Shown here: in pieces, positions 1 through 6,112 of the stretch
Layout of the letters: each line of letters opens with the position of its first letter
How positions within the stretch are numbered: position 1 is the first letter of the stretch
Source of the DNA: Craurococcus roseus
Lineage (GTDB): Bacteria > Pseudomonadota > Alphaproteobacteria > Acetobacterales > Acetobacteraceae
Length of the DNA stretch: 6,541 nucleotides
Assembly: GCF_039523795.1 (NCBI RefSeq)
Contig: NZ_BAAAFZ010000081.1
Coordinates: 1 to 6,541, forward strand
Direction: 5' to 3'
Translations under genes and position numbers: made by a program
Notes under the pieces: model-generated
Told to the model about the DNA's origin: nothing
The model's database searches: none
What the model saw: only the letters and a program-made list of their open reading frames with translations

Positions 1-497
1 TCGCCCGCTATCTAGCGCACCGCAACACTGCGGCCTCGGCCGACGCGCCGCCGGGCGTCCTGCCGGCCTCGGCCGGGCTGATGGTGTTCGACCGCAACGG
101 CGTCGCCGTGTCCTGCGCCTTCACCCTCAACAACCTGTTCGGCACCGGCCGCACGGCGCCGGGGATGGGCTTCCTGCTCGCCGCCGCGCCGGGCATGGGC
201 GCCGTGCAACCGCCGCTGCTCGCGGCCGGCATCGCGTACAACCGCAACCTGCGCGCCTTCCGCATGGCCGCCGCCGGCTCGGGCCAGGAGGCGGCCGGCA
301 TCGCGGTCGGCGGCCCGATGGCGCTGCACCTCTTGCGCGGCCAAGCGCCGGCCGCGGCGCTGAACAACGGCTCGCCGGAGCCGGGCCGGACGCAACTCGG
401 CGCCTGCCTCAACTACCTGCCCGGCGGGCCCGAGCGCTGCATCGCGCTCTCCGACCCGCGCGGCGCCGGCGTGGCTCTGGGGGCGGTGGACCAGTGA
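1..497 (+). CDS. Gamma-glutamyltransferase-like Ntn hydrolase, C-terminal part (5' end outside window)
   Basis: The reading frame is open from base 3 and ends at TGA 495-497, giving 164 visible residues. These match the small (catalytic) subunit of the gamma-glutamyltransferase family: a strand with VFDRNGVAVS (visible residues 28-37), then FTLNNLFGTG (40-49), then a C-terminal SDPRGAG segment. Family members self-cleave at a Thr that becomes the nucleophile and move or hydrolyse gamma-glutamyl groups, usually in the periplasm. Aligned by eye to E. coli GGT, the substrate-contact T and N of TLN are kept (T41, N43). The nucleophile position appears to be Ser (S23, codon 69-71), and the donor-site Ser-Ser pair and the QMDDF segment are not recognisable. 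It is therefore a divergent GGT-like protein whose substrate cannot be named. The signal peptide and large subunit lie upstream of the window. Confidence 0.85.
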   Translation, partial: ARYLAHRNTAASADAPPGVLPASAGLMVFDRNGVAVSCAFTLNNLFGTGRTAPGMGFLLAAAPGMGAVQPPLLAAGIAYNRNLRAFRMAAAGSGQEAAGIAVGGPMALHLLRGQAPAAALNNGSPEPGRTQLGACLNYLPGGPERCIALSDPRGAGVALGAVDQ

Positions 498-502
498 GCC
501 GC

Positions 503-516
503 CGCGCCCGGGCGCG
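503..516. terminator. GC palindrome after the GGT-like gene, possible terminator
   Basis: CGCGCCCGGGCGCG is a perfect 14-bp palindrome beginning five bases after the upstream stop codon. As RNA it could form a 5-bp stem with a CCGG loop. No T-run follows, so it is not a textbook intrinsic terminator. In sequence this GC-rich, short palindromes also arise by chance. Confidence 0.25.
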
Positions 517-543
517 TCCCGGCCCCCGCCGCCGGCCGCATCC

Positions 544-573
544 TGGACGCCGGCCATCGTCTCGGTTTATATT
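544..573 (+). promoter_or_regulatory. Sigma70-like promoter upstream of the aminotransferase cluster
   Basis: TGGACG (544-549, 4 of 6 matches to TTGACA) is separated by 18 bp from TATATT (568-573). This is one of the few AT-rich hexamers in the window and a close match to TATAAT. Transcription would start near 580. It is the only convincing promoter before the aminotransferase, so it probably drives the three-gene cluster with a leader of about 340 nt. Alternatively it could drive a leaderless small ORF starting at ATG 580. The call rests on motif and position only. Confidence 0.45.
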
Positions 574-620
574 CCTAGCATGACGAATCCCTCCCCCTCG
601 ACACCCGGCACCTCTCGCGA

Positions 621-656
621 AGCCACGGAAGGGGATTTCGTCCGAAAGCCGCAAAA
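621..656. repeat. Direct repeat copy 1 (36 bp)
   Basis: This copy matches 717-752 at 31 of 36 positions. It includes a 17-bp identical core, AGGGGATTTCGTCCGAA (630-646), followed by AGCCGCAAAA. It is clearly less GC-rich than its surroundings. The core holds a small dyad, TTTCG-TC-CGAAA, in this copy. Confidence 0.8.
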
Positions 657-716
657 CATCGCCGCTTGGACCGGAGCACACCCGCCTCCTGACGCTGCGG
701 CCGGCGCGCCCCGCGG

Positions 717-752
717 AGCCGGGGGAGGGGATTTCGTCCGAATGCTGCAAAA
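717..752. repeat. Direct repeat copy 2 (36 bp)
   Basis: This is the second copy, exactly 96 bp downstream of the first, with the identical 17-bp core at 726-742 followed by TGCTGCAAAA. A shorter match, TTTCGTCCG, recurs at 896-904 just before the aminotransferase start. The function is unknown. Options are a dispersed intergenic repeat family, a regulator binding site, or remains of a duplicated short element. Confidence 0.8.
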
Positions 753-917
753 GCGGTCGTTGAAGCCGGAGGAAACCGGGGCGGAGCGCTCCAGGCCGGC
801 ACGGAAGCGTCCGCGCCGGTCGTCGCCGCCCCGCTCTCCGTCCGGTCCGGAAGACGGCTGCGGCTGGCGCCGAGGCGGGAGCGCGACGGCCGGCGTTTCG
901 TCCGGGACCGCCGCCCG

Positions 918-2090
918 ATGCCGCTGAAGACCGGCCGCGGCGCCTGCGCGCCGCCCTTCCTGGTGATGGACGTGATCGCCGCGGCCAACGCGCGCGCCGC
1001 CGCGCTGGCGCCGGGCGAGCCGGGCGTGATCCGCATGGAGGTCGGCCAGCCCGGCAGCGGCGCCCCGGCCGGCGCGGCGGAGGCGGCGGTGCGGGCGCTC
1101 CAGGGCGGGATGCCCCTCGGCTACACCGAAGCCTTCGGCCTGCCGAGCCTCCGCGCCCGCATCGCCCGCCACTACGCCGACCGCTACGGCCTCCAGGTGC
1201 CGCCGGACCGGATCGCGGTCACGGTCGGCGCGTCCGGCGCCTTCCCGCTCGCCTTCCTCGCCGCCTTCGACCCCGGCGACGCGGTGGCGATGGCCGCGCC
1301 CTACTACCCGCCCTACGCCAACATCCTGACCGCGCTCGGGATGAAGCCGCTCCTTTTGCCCTGCGACGGCTCCACGCGCTTCCAGCCGACGGTGGCGATG
1401 CTGGAGAAGTTGGACCCGCGCCCGGCCGGCTTGGTGCTCGCCAGCCCCTGCAACCCCGCCGGCACCATGCTGCCGCCCGACGAGTTCATCGCCATCGCCC
1501 GCTGGTGCGAAACCGAGGGCGTGCGGCTGGTCTCCGACGAGATCTACCACGGCCTATCCCACGGCGAGCTGCGCGAGGAAACCGCCGCCGCGCACTCGGA
1601 GAGCGCCGTGGTGGTGAACAGCTTCAGCAAGTACTGGAGCATGACCGGCTGGCGCATCGGCTGGCTCCTGCTGCCGCCCGACCTGCTGCGCCCGGTGGAG
1701 TGCCTGGCGCAGAACCTCTTCATCTCCGCCCCCCACGTCGCCCAGGTGGCGGCCGAAGCGGCGATGGACTGCGGGCCGGAACTGGAAGCCAACCGCGCCC
1801 GCTACCGCCGCAACCGCGCCCTGCTCTTGCGCGAACTGCCCCGCGCCGGCCTCGACCGCCTTTCGCCCGCGGACGGCGCCTTCTACCTCTGGGCCGATGT
1901 CGGCCACCTGACCAACGACAGCGTGGCCTTCTGCGCGCGGATGCTGGCCGAGACCGGCGTGGCCGCGACGCCCGGCGTGGATTTCGACCGCGAGCGCGGC
2001 GGCCGCTTCCTGCGCCTGAGCTACTGCGGACCGGAGGCCGACATGGCCGAGGGGGCGGAGCGGCTGCGGCGGTGGCTGGGGAGGGCGTGA
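918..2090 (+). CDS. Class I/II (fold-type I) PLP-dependent aminotransferase
   Basis: The 390-residue protein has the usual length of a cytosolic subgroup I aminotransferase, which moves an amino group from an amino acid to a 2-oxo acid through pyridoxal phosphate. Visible landmarks in order: the EVGQPGSGAP N-terminal substrate segment (41-50), GYTEAFGLPSLR (68-79), the phosphate-binding GASG (104-107), PCNPAGT with N179, SDEIY with D207 that contacts the pyridine nitrogen, SFSK with Schiff-base lysine K238 followed by the conserved R246 of GWRIGW, and FLRLSY with R366 for the substrate carboxylate. All catalytic residues are present. Related enzymes often have GYP where this one has YYP (129-131). 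ATG 918 is chosen because PPFLVMDV lies in the conserved N-terminus; ATG 966 would remove part of it. No good ribosome binding site precedes 918. The stop overlaps the DinB start (TGATG). The specific substrate cannot be assigned. Confidence 0.93.
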   Translation: MPLKTGRGACAPPFLVMDVIAAANARAAALAPGEPGVIRMEVGQPGSGAPAGAAEAAVRALQGGMPLGYTEAFGLPSLRARIARHYADRYGLQVPPDRIAVTVGASGAFPLAFLAAFDPGDAVAMAAPYYPPYANILTALGMKPLLLPCDGSTRFQPTVAMLEKLDPRPAGLVLASPCNPAGTMLPPDEFIAIARWCETEGVRLVSDEIYHGLSHGELREETAAAHSESAVVVNSFSKYWSMTGWRIGWLLLPPDLLRPVECLAQNLFISAPHVAQVAAEAAMDCGPELEANRARYRRNRALLLRELPRAGLDRLSPADGAFYLWADVGHLTNDSVAFCARMLAETGVAATPGVDFDRERGGRFLRLSYCGPEADMAEGAERLRRWLGRA

Positions 2091-2692
2091 TGCAGGACGC
2101 CGCGCTGCTCCCCTACCGGAGCCTCGCCTACAACAACGCCTGGGCGAACCACCGCCTGCTCGCTGCCTGCGCGCGCCTCCCGCAAGCGGAGTGGACCGCG
2201 CCCCGCACCGGCTTCTTCCCGAGCCTACGCGCCACGCTGAACCACATCCTGGTCATCGACCGCTTCTACGTGGACGCCATGGAAGGGGGCACCCTCGGCC
2301 CCGCCGCCTGGGCCGACCGGGAGCCCTGCGCCGACGTGGCGGCGCTCCAGGCCGCGCAGGGCGACGCCGACCGCCGCCTCATCGCCGTGGTGGAGGCGCT
2401 GGACGGCGCCGCCGGCCTCGGCCGGATCGTCTCCGTCCACCGCGGCGAGGGCCGCGTGCAACGCGAGCGGATGGACCGGCTGCTGCTGCACCTTTTCCAG
2501 CACGACATCCACCACCGCGGCCAGGCGCACGGCATGCTGAGCGGCACGGGCGCCGCGCCGCCGCAGCTCGACGAGTTCTTCAACGAGGGCGAAGCGCCGC
2601 TCCGCGCCGGCGACTTCGCCGCGCTCGGCTTCACCGAAGAGGGGATATGGGGCAAGTGGCACCGCCTCGCGCAGGAGCCGCAACCCCGATGA
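2090..2692 (+). CDS. DinB family protein (four-helix-bundle putative metal-dependent enzyme)
   Basis: The 200-residue cytosolic protein starts with a typical DinB helix (YRSLAYNNAWANHRLL), followed by LRATLNHIL with H52 and HLFQHDIHHRGQAHGML near residues 134-150. H52, H138 and H142 (the HxxxH pair) fit the three-histidine metal site of the DinB/YfiT-like superfamily. Members include thiol-dependent transferases and many uncharacterised proteins, so the reaction is unknown. The name comes from a Bacillus damage-inducible gene; it is not the polymerase IV DinB. ATG 2090 shares its A with the aminotransferase TGA, and GGGGAGGG at 2078-2085 supplies a strong ribosome binding site four bases upstream. 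An in-frame GTG at 2087 is a possible but poorer start. It is coupled to the genes on both sides. The C-terminal tail beyond about residue 160 is longer than in short family members. Confidence 0.88.
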   Translation: MQDAALLPYRSLAYNNAWANHRLLAACARLPQAEWTAPRTGFFPSLRATLNHILVIDRFYVDAMEGGTLGPAAWADREPCADVAALQAAQGDADRRLIAVVEALDGAAGLGRIVSVHRGEGRVQRERMDRLLLHLFQHDIHHRGQAHGMLSGTGAAPPQLDEFFNEGEAPLRAGDFAALGFTEEGIWGKWHRLAQEPQPR

Positions 2693-3648
2693 CCACGAGA
2701 CGCCTCGTCCTCGCAGCGCCCGCGCTGCTGCTCTCCACCGCCGCCCGCGCGCAATCCCAGCGCACCGTCCGCCTCGTCGTCCCGTTTCCCGCCGGCGGCG
2801 CCACGGACGGGCTGGCGCGGCTCTGGGCGCCGGCTTTCTCCCAGCGGATCGGCCTGCCCGTGGTGGTGGACAACCGCCCCGGCGCCGCCGGCGTGCCGGC
2901 CGCCGACGTGGTAGCGAAGGCCGCGCCGGACGGGCTGACGCTCCTGCTCGCCACCTCCTCCATCGCCTCGACCGGCCCCGCGGTGAACCCGGCGCTGCCC
3001 TACGACGTGGAGCGCGACTTCCTGCCGCTGTCGCTCCTCGCCGTCTCGCCCTCCCTGGTGCTGGTCTCGACCACCGTGCCGGCGCAGACGCTGGAGGAGT
3101 TCATCGCCTGGGCCCGGGCGCGGCGGGGCCAGGTGAACTACGGCTCGTCCGGCGTCGGCACCGGCCCGCACCTCGCGGGCGCGCTGTTCGACCGCTTGGC
3201 CGACACCGGGATGGTCCATGTGCCCTACCGCGGCACCGGCCCGGTCTACGCGGAGTTGCGCCGCGGCGACGTCCACGCGCTGATGGACGTGCCCTCCACC
3301 GCCGCGCCGCACCTCCAGGGCGGCACCGTGCGGGCCTTGGCCGTCACCAGCCCCGCGCCGACGCCCTTGGCGCCCGGCCTCCGCCCCGCGCGCGAAGCGG
3401 TGCCGGGCTTCGAGGCCGAGACGTGGTTCGGCGTCTACGGCCCCGCCGGCTTGCCCGCCGCGACCGCCGCGCAGTACACGACGGCCGCTTCCGAAGCGAT
3501 CCGCGACCCAGCCCTCACCGCGCGCCTAGCCGACTTGGGCGCCGAGGTCCGCGGCGCCGACGGCCCCGCCCTAGCCGCCGTGGCCCGCGCCGAACGGGAG
3601 AAGTGGACGCGGCTGGTGCGCGACCTCGGCATCAAGCCGGAGGGCTGA
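2689..3648 (+). CDS. Bug/TctC-family periplasmic solute-binding receptor (tripartite tricarboxylate transporter type)
   Basis: The 319-residue precursor has an N-terminal signal, MTTRRLVLAAPALLLSTAARA, with likely cleavage after A21. The twin arginine in TRRLVL leaves Tat export possible alongside Sec. Family hallmarks follow in order: VPFPAGGATD (31-40), VVVDNRPGAAG (58-68), YGSSGVGTGPHLAG (151-164), VPYRGTGP (178-185) and TWFGVYGPAGLP (245-256). These form the two-lobed fold that binds carboxylates or other small metabolites in the periplasm. Length is normal and there are no frameshifts. The start overlaps the DinB stop as ATGA, with AGGAG at 2673-2677 eleven bases upstream. No TctA or TctB membrane subunit is nearby, so this is an orphan receptor, a common situation in families expanded in Bordetella and related or Acetobacteraceae-like genomes. 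The ligand is unknown; the aminotransferase neighbour hints at an amino- or oxo-acid, but this is only inference. Confidence 0.93.
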   Translation: MTTRRLVLAAPALLLSTAARAQSQRTVRLVVPFPAGGATDGLARLWAPAFSQRIGLPVVVDNRPGAAGVPAADVVAKAAPDGLTLLLATSSIASTGPAVNPALPYDVERDFLPLSLLAVSPSLVLVSTTVPAQTLEEFIAWARARRGQVNYGSSGVGTGPHLAGALFDRLADTGMVHVPYRGTGPVYAELRRGDVHALMDVPSTAAPHLQGGTVRALAVTSPAPTPLAPGLRPAREAVPGFEAETWFGVYGPAGLPAATAAQYTTAASEAIRDPALTARLADLGAEVRGADGPALAAVARAEREKWTRLVRDLGIKPEG

Positions 3649-3711
3649 CCTTGGCGCCCGGCCTCCAGCGCTTCATTGCGAAAACCGTGTCCTGCGGGTG
3701 CTCTGCGAGAC

Positions 3712-4068
3712 ATGCAGGGGAACGGGCGCGCCCTCGCGGACCATGGACAGCCGCCGCCCGAGGCCGGCGGCCAAGCCTGCTGCACGCTTGGACACGCGCG
3801 ACAAGGCTCCCTCAACGACCGCTTGCGCTGCCGGGCGGCCGTTTTGGCTCTTACGACGATCTTCGCGGCGTCCTCGGCTCCCGGGGTCTTGGCCTCCGAC
3901 TATGTCAGGCCGGCGGCTCCTTGGACCTCCATCCTCGTGCCCCTGCCCCTTCTCGCGGCCACGCTCCTGGCCATCCGGCGGCGTTCGAAAGCCGGGCCGC
4001 GCGGCATTCGCCTCCTCGACCCCGTCGGGACGGAGCGCGGCTCCGCGTCCCCAGCCACGGGAGGCTGA
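3712..4068 (+). CDS. Doubtful small exported or membrane protein
   Basis: From ATG 3712 to TGA 4066-4068 a frame encodes 118 residues. Only its second half looks protein-like: a basic start (LNDRLRCR), a hydrophobic stretch AAVLALTTIFAASSAPGVLA resembling a signal peptide, a short polar segment (SDYVRPAAPWTS), a second hydrophobic stretch (ILVPLPLLAATLLAI) and an RRRSK stop-transfer-like end. Third positions in this part are mostly G or C, but less so than in the neighbouring genes. No ribosome binding site is evident at 3712; TTG 3823 is another possible start. It could be a small two-segment envelope protein, a decayed gene, or chance. I recognise no family. Otherwise 3649-4190 contains only the regulatory signals listed separately. 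Confidence 0.22.
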   Translation: MQGNGRALADHGQPPPEAGGQACCTLGHARQGSLNDRLRCRAAVLALTTIFAASSAPGVLASDYVRPAAPWTSILVPLPLLAATLLAIRRRSKAGPRGIRLLDPVGTERGSASPATGG

Positions 4069-4096
4069 ACGCCGCGGCGAGCATCGCCGGGAGCCG

Positions 4097-4110
4097 GGGG
4101 CGCACGCCCC
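4097..4110. promoter_or_regulatory. GC dyad upstream of the ArsR-family gene
   Basis: GGGGCG-CA-CGCCCC is a perfect 6-2-6 inverted repeat about 80 bp upstream of the regulator start. It could be a protein-binding dyad, but GC-only dyads are expected fairly often at this composition. Confidence 0.2.
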
Positions 4111-4135
4111 GAATCGCGGAGCGGTACGCCGGCGA

Positions 4136-4157
4136 CGCTTCGCCCAGCGCCGAAGCG
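4136..4157. promoter_or_regulatory. Inverted repeat, candidate operator of the ArsR-MFS transcript
   Basis: CGCTTCG, an 8-base spacer, then CGAAGCG form a perfect 7-bp inverted repeat. It ends 18 bp before the putative -10 box (4176-4181) and so covers the expected -35 region. Autorepression by binding a dyad over the promoter is the usual mode of ArsR/SmtB-type proteins, which makes this the best operator candidate for the gene starting at 4191. Binding is inferred from position and symmetry only. Confidence 0.35.
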
Positions 4158-4175
4158 GGGCGCCGCGCGCGACGC

Positions 4176-4181
4176 TATGCT
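4176..4181 (+). promoter_or_regulatory. Putative -10 box for a leaderless ArsR-MFS transcript
   Basis: TATGCT matches TATAAT at 4 of 6 positions and lies nine bases before ATG 4191, so transcription would begin at or within a few bases of the start codon. No Shine-Dalgarno sequence is present in the gap, consistent with leaderless translation. No good -35 hexamer is visible 16-18 bp upstream. Confidence 0.4.
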
Positions 4182-4190
4182 CGCCGCGCC

Positions 4191-4901
4191 ATGCCCACGC
4201 CAGCCGCCTTCGCCGCGACCGCCGCGCTGCTCGGCGACCCCGCGCGCGCCGCGATGCTGCAGGCCCTGCTGAGCGGCGAGGCGCTGACCGCCGGCGAACT
4301 CGCCCGCGTCGCCGGCATCGGCGCGCCCGCCGCCAGCGCCCACCTTTCGCGGCTGGTGGAGGGCGGGCTGTTGTCGGTCCACCGGCAAGGCCGGCACCGC
4401 TACCACCGCCTCGCTTCGGAGGAGGTGGCGGCGGCGATCGAGATGCTAGGCGGCCTTTCGCTGTCGCTCTCGCCGCCGCGGCGCTGGCCGCACGGCGACG
4501 CCTTCCGTGCCGTCCGCCTCTGCTACGACCACATCGCGGGACGCCTGGGCGTGGCGCTGCACGCGGCGCTCGTGGGACGCGCCTGGATCGCGCCCGCCGA
4601 CGGCGGCTGGGCCGCGACGGCGGCGGGGGAGGCGGGGCTCGACGCACTCGGCGTGGACCTCGATGCCGCCCGCCGCGCCCGCCGCGCCCGCCGCTTCGCC
4701 TGCGACTGCATGGACTGGTCGGAGCGCCGGCCGCACCTCGCCGGCGGCCTCGGGCGGGAGATCGCCGCCTGCTGCCTGCGGCGCCATTGGCTCGGCCGCC
4801 CGCCGCCCGAAGGCCCGTCCGACCCGCTCGCCCGCCGGCGCCTGCGCGTGACGCCGGAGGGCGCACGCCGTTTGAAGGAGGCGCTGGGCGTGGCGGCGTG
4901 A
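4191..4901 (+). CDS. ArsR-family winged-helix transcriptional regulator with C-terminal extension
   Basis: The 236-residue protein begins with an ArsR-type winged helix: LLGDPARAAMLQALL (13-27), LTAGELARVAGIGAPAASAHLSRL (32-55, the recognition helix region) and the wing LLSVHRQGRHRYHRL (60-74). The second half is characteristic of a longer ArsR subfamily: CYDHIAGRLGVAL (111-123) and CDCMDWSERRPHLAGGLG (171-188), ending in TPEGARRLKEALG. C111 and C173 lie in the conserved motifs, and C171, C194 and C195 are also present, so thiol-, oxidant- or metal-linked sensing is possible. The classical ArsR ELCVCDL metal motif is absent. Three near-identical 9-bp units (4671-4697) encode a basic RRARRARRF patch. 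Start ATG 4191 has no Shine-Dalgarno and appears leaderless. The stop overlaps the transporter start as GTGA, so the pair is co-transcribed; control of that transporter is the obvious inferred role. Confidence 0.88.
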   Translation: MPTPAAFAATAALLGDPARAAMLQALLSGEALTAGELARVAGIGAPAASAHLSRLVEGGLLSVHRQGRHRYHRLASEEVAAAIEMLGGLSLSLSPPRRWPHGDAFRAVRLCYDHIAGRLGVALHAALVGRAWIAPADGGWAATAAGEAGLDALGVDLDAARRARRARRFACDCMDWSERRPHLAGGLGREIAACCLRRHWLGRPPPEGPSDPLARRRLRVTPEGARRLKEALGVAA

Positions 4902-6112
4902 CCGCCTCGCCGGCCGCGCGGCTCCTGGCCGCGCTGGCGCTGATGACCGGCCTCAGCCAGTTCCACCGCGCCGCGCTCGGCGTGGTCGGGCCGGAGCTGG
5001 CCGCCGACCTCGGCGCCGGCGCGGGCGTGCTCGGCGCCGCCAACGGCGCGTTTTTCCTGGCGCTCGCCCTGGCGCAGATCCCGGTCGGGCTGGCGCTCGA
5101 CCGCTGGGGACCGCGGCTGACGGTGGCCGCGCTCACCCTGCCCGCGGTGCTCGGCGGCGCGGCGCAGGCGCTCGCCCCGGACGGCCCGTCCTTCCTCGCC
5201 GCGCGCTTCCTGCTCGGCCTCGGCTGCGCGGCGGGCTTCATGTCGGCGGTGGTGCTCTGCGCCCGCTGGTTCGCGGGGGAGGGGCTGACCACCGCGCTCG
5301 CCCGCGTCTTCGCGCTCAGCAACTGCGGCATCCTGCTCGCCGGGGCGCCCTTCGCCGCCGCCGCCGAGCGCCTCGGTTGGCGCGGCTCCTACGCGCTCGC
5401 GGCCGGGCTCACCCTGCTGGGCGGCGTGCTCTGGTGGCGCCTTGTGCGCGACGACCCGCCGGGCGCCGTCCCGCCGCGCCGGCCCGAGACGCTGGCGGAG
5501 GCGCTGGGCGGCCAGTTCGCCGTGTGGCGCACGCCGGGGCTGCCGCCGATCCTGTCCATGCACCTCGTCGGCTACGCCTGCATGGCCACCGTGCTGGCGG
5601 TGTGGGCCGGCCCCTACCTCGCCGAAGTCCACGGCCTCGCGCCGGAGCCGCGCGGCGCGGTGCTGTTGCTGATGGGGCTCGCGCTGCCGGCGGGGCTGCT
5701 CGGCGTCGGTCCGCTGGAGCGCCGGCTGGGCCGGCGGCGGTCGCGGTCGCTGGTGGCGGCGCTCGCCGAGGGCGCCGCGCTGGTGCTCGCCGCGCGGGCG
5801 GCGTGGCCGCGGGCGCCTTTGCCGGTGGCGGCCGGGCTGCTGGTGCTGCTCTGCTTGCTGTCCTGCTTCCCGGTGCTGGTGGTGACGCAGGGCCGGGCGT
5901 TGTTCCCGGACCACCTGGTCGGGCGCGGCGCGACCACGGTGAACCTCGCGCAGACCGTGGGCGGCGCCGCCCTGCCGGCGCTCACCGGCGCCGTGGTGGC
6001 GTTGGCGCCGGCGGAACTGGCGTGGTCGGTCGCCTTCGCCGCGCTGTCGGCCGCGCTGGCCCTCGGCCTCGCCGGCTACCTCACCGGGCGGGGGCAGCCG
6101 CCGCCGCGCTGA
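4898..6112 (+). CDS. MFS transporter (12 TM), substrate unknown
   Basis: The protein has 404 residues, and about twelve hydrophobic segments can be traced: roughly 8-30, 44-66, 74-93, 97-120, 133-158, 164-182, then after a cytoplasmic loop with DDPPGAVPPRRPE (185-197) 216-240, 251-272, 283-302, 307-330, 345-370 and 373-396. GLALDRWGPRLT (64-75) between segments 2 and 3 is the MFS motif A, and ARFLLGLG (102-109) carries the conserved Arg of segment 4. It is an inner-membrane secondary transporter; the sequence does not reveal substrate or direction. GTG 4898 is chosen because it overlaps the regulator TGA and keeps the whole first segment; ATG 4943 would cut into it. AAGGAGG at 4875-4881 is 16 bases away, rather far, so translation probably depends on coupling. 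Pairing with an ArsR regulator suggests inducible efflux, which is inference. Confidence 0.92.
   Translation: MTASPAARLLAALALMTGLSQFHRAALGVVGPELAADLGAGAGVLGAANGAFFLALALAQIPVGLALDRWGPRLTVAALTLPAVLGGAAQALAPDGPSFLAARFLLGLGCAAGFMSAVVLCARWFAGEGLTTALARVFALSNCGILLAGAPFAAAAERLGWRGSYALAAGLTLLGGVLWWRLVRDDPPGAVPPRRPETLAEALGGQFAVWRTPGLPPILSMHLVGYACMATVLAVWAGPYLAEVHGLAPEPRGAVLLLMGLALPAGLLGVGPLERRLGRRRSRSLVAALAEGAALVLAARAAWPRAPLPVAAGLLVLLCLLSCFPVLVVTQGRALFPDHLVGRGATTVNLAQTVGGAALPALTGAVVALAPAELAWSVAFAALSAALALGLAGYLTGRGQPPPR

Larger units (their letters stand above)
580..927 (+). other. Leader region with a doubtful 115-codon open frame
   Basis: ATG 580-582 sits six bases below the TATATT box, as expected for a leaderless start. 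The frame stays open to TGA 925-927, overlapping the aminotransferase start by 10 bases. The predicted product is Pro/Arg/Gly-rich, with no recognisable domain, no signal peptide and no membrane segment. Both direct repeats are read in this frame, giving GDFVRKPQNI and GDFVRMLQKR. Long open frames are common by chance at this GC level, and the minus strand is also open here. I regard it as more likely an untranslated leader or leader-peptide region than a normal gene. Nothing else gene-like is visible in 498-917. Confidence 0.2.

Noticed and set aside
621..752. Possible minimal CRISPR array
   Set aside because: There are only two diverged copies with a 60-bp interval, the interval is too long for a spacer, and no cas gene is present.
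3367..3666. 16-bp exact repeat TTGGCGCCCGGCCTCC at 3367-3382 and 3651-3666
   Set aside because: It consists of common high-GC words, one copy is inside the Bug gene, and no extended similarity or boundary features are seen.
3698..3740. CETCRGTGA, reminiscent of a DnaJ CxxCxGxG zinc repeat, in frame 2
   Set aside because: It is a single unit with no further Cys motifs, in a frame that becomes a low-complexity Arg/Pro shadow.
751..3824. 13-bp exact inverted match: 751-763 (AAGCGGTCGTTGA) and 3812-3824, with partly similar flanks
   Set aside because: About one such match is expected by chance in a window of this length and composition. It is only interesting if the repeat family proves to be dispersed in the genome.
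4671..4697. Three tandem 9-bp units (CGCCGCGCC-like)
   Set aside because: They lie within the ArsR-family coding sequence and encode an RRARRARRF basic patch. They look like ordinary codon-level slippage, not a separate element.
3673..5914. Very long minus-strand open frames opposite the ArsR and MFS genes
   Set aside because: They encode Arg/Ala/Gly/Pro low-complexity strings without domains and lie opposite well-supported genes. They are typical antisense shadows at extreme GC.
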